A DNA stretch of 6,523 nt. It comes from CAILAD01 sp964397085 (lineage in GTDB: Bacteria > Patescibacteriota > Saccharimonadia > CAILAD01 > BJGX01). This document shows, in pieces, positions 5,675 to 6,523 of this stretch (position 1 is its first letter; each line of letters begins with the position of its first letter). Under the pieces are notes generated by a model. It was not told where the DNA came from. It was given only the letters and a program-made list of their open reading frames with translations, and did not search any database. Made by a program: the position numbers and the translations under genes. The DNA is taken from assembly GCA_964397085.1 (NCBI GenBank), contig CAYNHH010000045.1, positions 1 through 6,523 of the forward strand. The letters run 5' to 3'.

Positions 5675-6028
5675 TTAAAACTTCAATCCGCCAGCACGAG
5701 CTGCTTCGGCTAGCTGTTTAACGCGTCCATGATAAATCCGGAATCCTCTATCAAAAACAACTGTTGTAATCTTAGCAGTCTTTGCAGACTTTGCAATCTC
5801 TTCACCCACCCATTGTGACTTTTCTGTCATATTCATTTTTGCTGTTTCTTTACTACCAATAGTAGAGGCAGAGGCAAGTGTCTTTCCAATTGTGTCATCA
5901 ATAAGCTGAGCTGTAACATTGGCATTAGAAATTCGTACACTAAGTCTTGGTCGTGAGGCACTACCGCTAATCTTGGTTCTCACTCTTGCTCTTGTTAATT
6001 TTTTTCGGATGGTTGTTTGTGTATTCAT
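5675..6028 (-). CDS. rplR: 50S ribosomal protein L18
   Basis: L18 binds 5S rRNA with L5 and helps dock it into the central protuberance. The protein has 117 residues, the standard bacterial length. Family blocks are a basic N-terminal arm (about 8-19), KISGSASRPRLSVRISN (19-35), AQLIDDTIGKTLASAST (40-56), VVFDRGFRIYHGRVKQLAEA (90-109) and the terminus RAGGLKF. ATG at 6028 lies 4 bases after the rplF stop, with CAGGAT at 6035-6040 in the end of rplF. rpsE starts 12 bases downstream. The order rplF-rplR-rpsE is conserved across bacteria. The only slight divergence is RGFRIYHG where RGGYLYHG is common. Confidence 0.98.
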   Translation of the reverse strand: MNTQTTIRKKLTRARVRTKISGSASRPRLSVRISNANVTAQLIDDTIGKTLASASTIGSKETAKMNMTEKSQWVGEEIAKSAKTAKITTVVFDRGFRIYHGRVKQLAEAARAGGLKF

Positions 6029-6032
6029 AATA

Positions 6033-6523
6033 TTATCCTGCTGTCTTCGCTGCTGTTTTACCAGCCTTACGTCTAATTACTTCGCCTTGATACTTAATTC
6101 CTTTGCCCTTGTATGGCTCAGGCTTTTTTAACTCCCTAATTGCAGCTGCAACAGCGCCAACTTTTTGCTTATCTGCACCACTAACAGTAATAGTAGTTTG
6201 TTCAACTTTGAGATCGATATCGTCAGGTGCAGAATACTCAATAGGGTGAGAAAATCCTAGGTTGAGAACGAGTTTTTTGCCCTGCAAAGCAACTCTAAAA
6301 CCTACACCATTTACTTCTAGAACTTTTTCAAATCCTTTTGCAACACCTTGAAGGCAATTCGCAACAAGTGTACGTTGCATACCCCAAAGCTTTAAGCTGG
6401 CTGCATCTTCTATAATCGGCGTAATTTCTAGTCGTTGTTCTTTTTGTTCAATTTTAAACTCAGGCAACACAACAATTGTAAGCTCACCTTTTGGACCGGT
6501 AGCAACCAGTGTTTGGTCTGTGA
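6033..6523 (-). CDS. rplF: 50S ribosomal protein L6 (5' end outside window)
   Basis: L6 binds 23S rRNA near the sarcin-ricin loop and the factor-binding region. 162 residues up to the TAA stop are visible; the frame stays open to the window edge. The residues read through base 6521 give TLVATGPKGELT, which matches the family's N-terminal VTVKGPKGEL block, so the GTG at 6470 is an internal Val codon and not the start. About 20 N-terminal residues should lie beyond the window. Further blocks include NCLQGVAKGFEKVLEVNGVG, NLGFSHPIEYSAP, TVSGADKQKVGAVAAAIREL and KPEPYKGKGIKYQGEVIRRK, the L6 signature near the C-terminus, followed by a short Lys/Ala tail. It is the most upstream spc-operon gene in view and is followed 4 bases later by rplR. 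Confidence 0.97.
   Translation of the reverse strand, partial: TDQTLVATGPKGELTIVVLPEFKIEQKEQRLEITPIIEDAASLKLWGMQRTLVANCLQGVAKGFEKVLEVNGVGFRVALQGKKLVLNLGFSHPIEYSAPDDIDLKVEQTTITVSGADKQKVGAVAAAIRELKKPEPYKGKGIKYQGEVIRRKAGKTAAKTAG

Noticed and set aside
5433..6131. Plus-strand open frames opposite rpsE, rplR and rplF
   Set aside because: Both are antisense to conserved ribosomal genes and lack any recognisable domain.
6033..6470. rplF starting at the GTG at 6470
   Set aside because: The frame stays open upstream and encodes the conserved L6 GPKGEL block, so the gene is cut by the window edge.

Overview
The window is a compact block of twelve housekeeping genes, all on the minus strand. It is the end of the spc operon joined to the alpha operon of a bacterial ribosomal-protein superlocus. 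In transcription order (high to low coordinates): rplF (5' end cut off by the window), rplR, rpsE, rplO, secY, infA, rpmJ, rpsM, rpsK, rpsD, rpoA, rplQ (3' end cut off). No tRNA, rRNA, mobile element, CRISPR array or phage gene was seen, and no gap between genes exceeds 85 bases.

The layout suggests a Candidate Phyla Radiation (Patescibacteria) genome, most likely Candidatus Saccharibacteria or a relative; this is inference. The main evidence is that rpmD (L30) is missing between rpsE and rplO, which overlap by 4 bases. L30 loss is a known trait of that radiation. The adk and map genes often found between secY and infA are also absent, L17 begins M-H-R-H, and the genes are short and closely packed. 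About 2,000 codons contain no in-frame TGA and rpsE ends in TGA, so the standard bacterial code (table 11) fits and the TGA=Gly code of Gracilibacteria/Absconditabacteria does not.

Region by region: 6523-4665 holds large-subunit proteins L6, L18 and L15 with small-subunit protein S5. 4637-3318 is the SecY channel. 3317-3233 is the one real intergenic space and holds a near-consensus sigma70-type promoter. 3232-2503 holds IF-1, L36 (a 37-residue gene easily missed) and S13. 2476-1470 holds S11 and S4. 1446-1 holds RNA polymerase alpha and L17.

The genes work together in making ribosomes (L6, L18, S5, L15, L36, S13, S11, S4, L17), starting translation (IF-1), transcribing (alpha) and inserting new membrane proteins (SecY). 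Most starts have a Shine-Dalgarno site inside or just after the preceding gene, so translational coupling is likely. infA, rpmJ and rpsK lack a clear one. No novel system is present. The points worth a second look are the infA promoter with its very short SD-less leader, the missing genes, the lack of room for an S4-binding alpha-operon leader, and the basic tails on L15 and L17.
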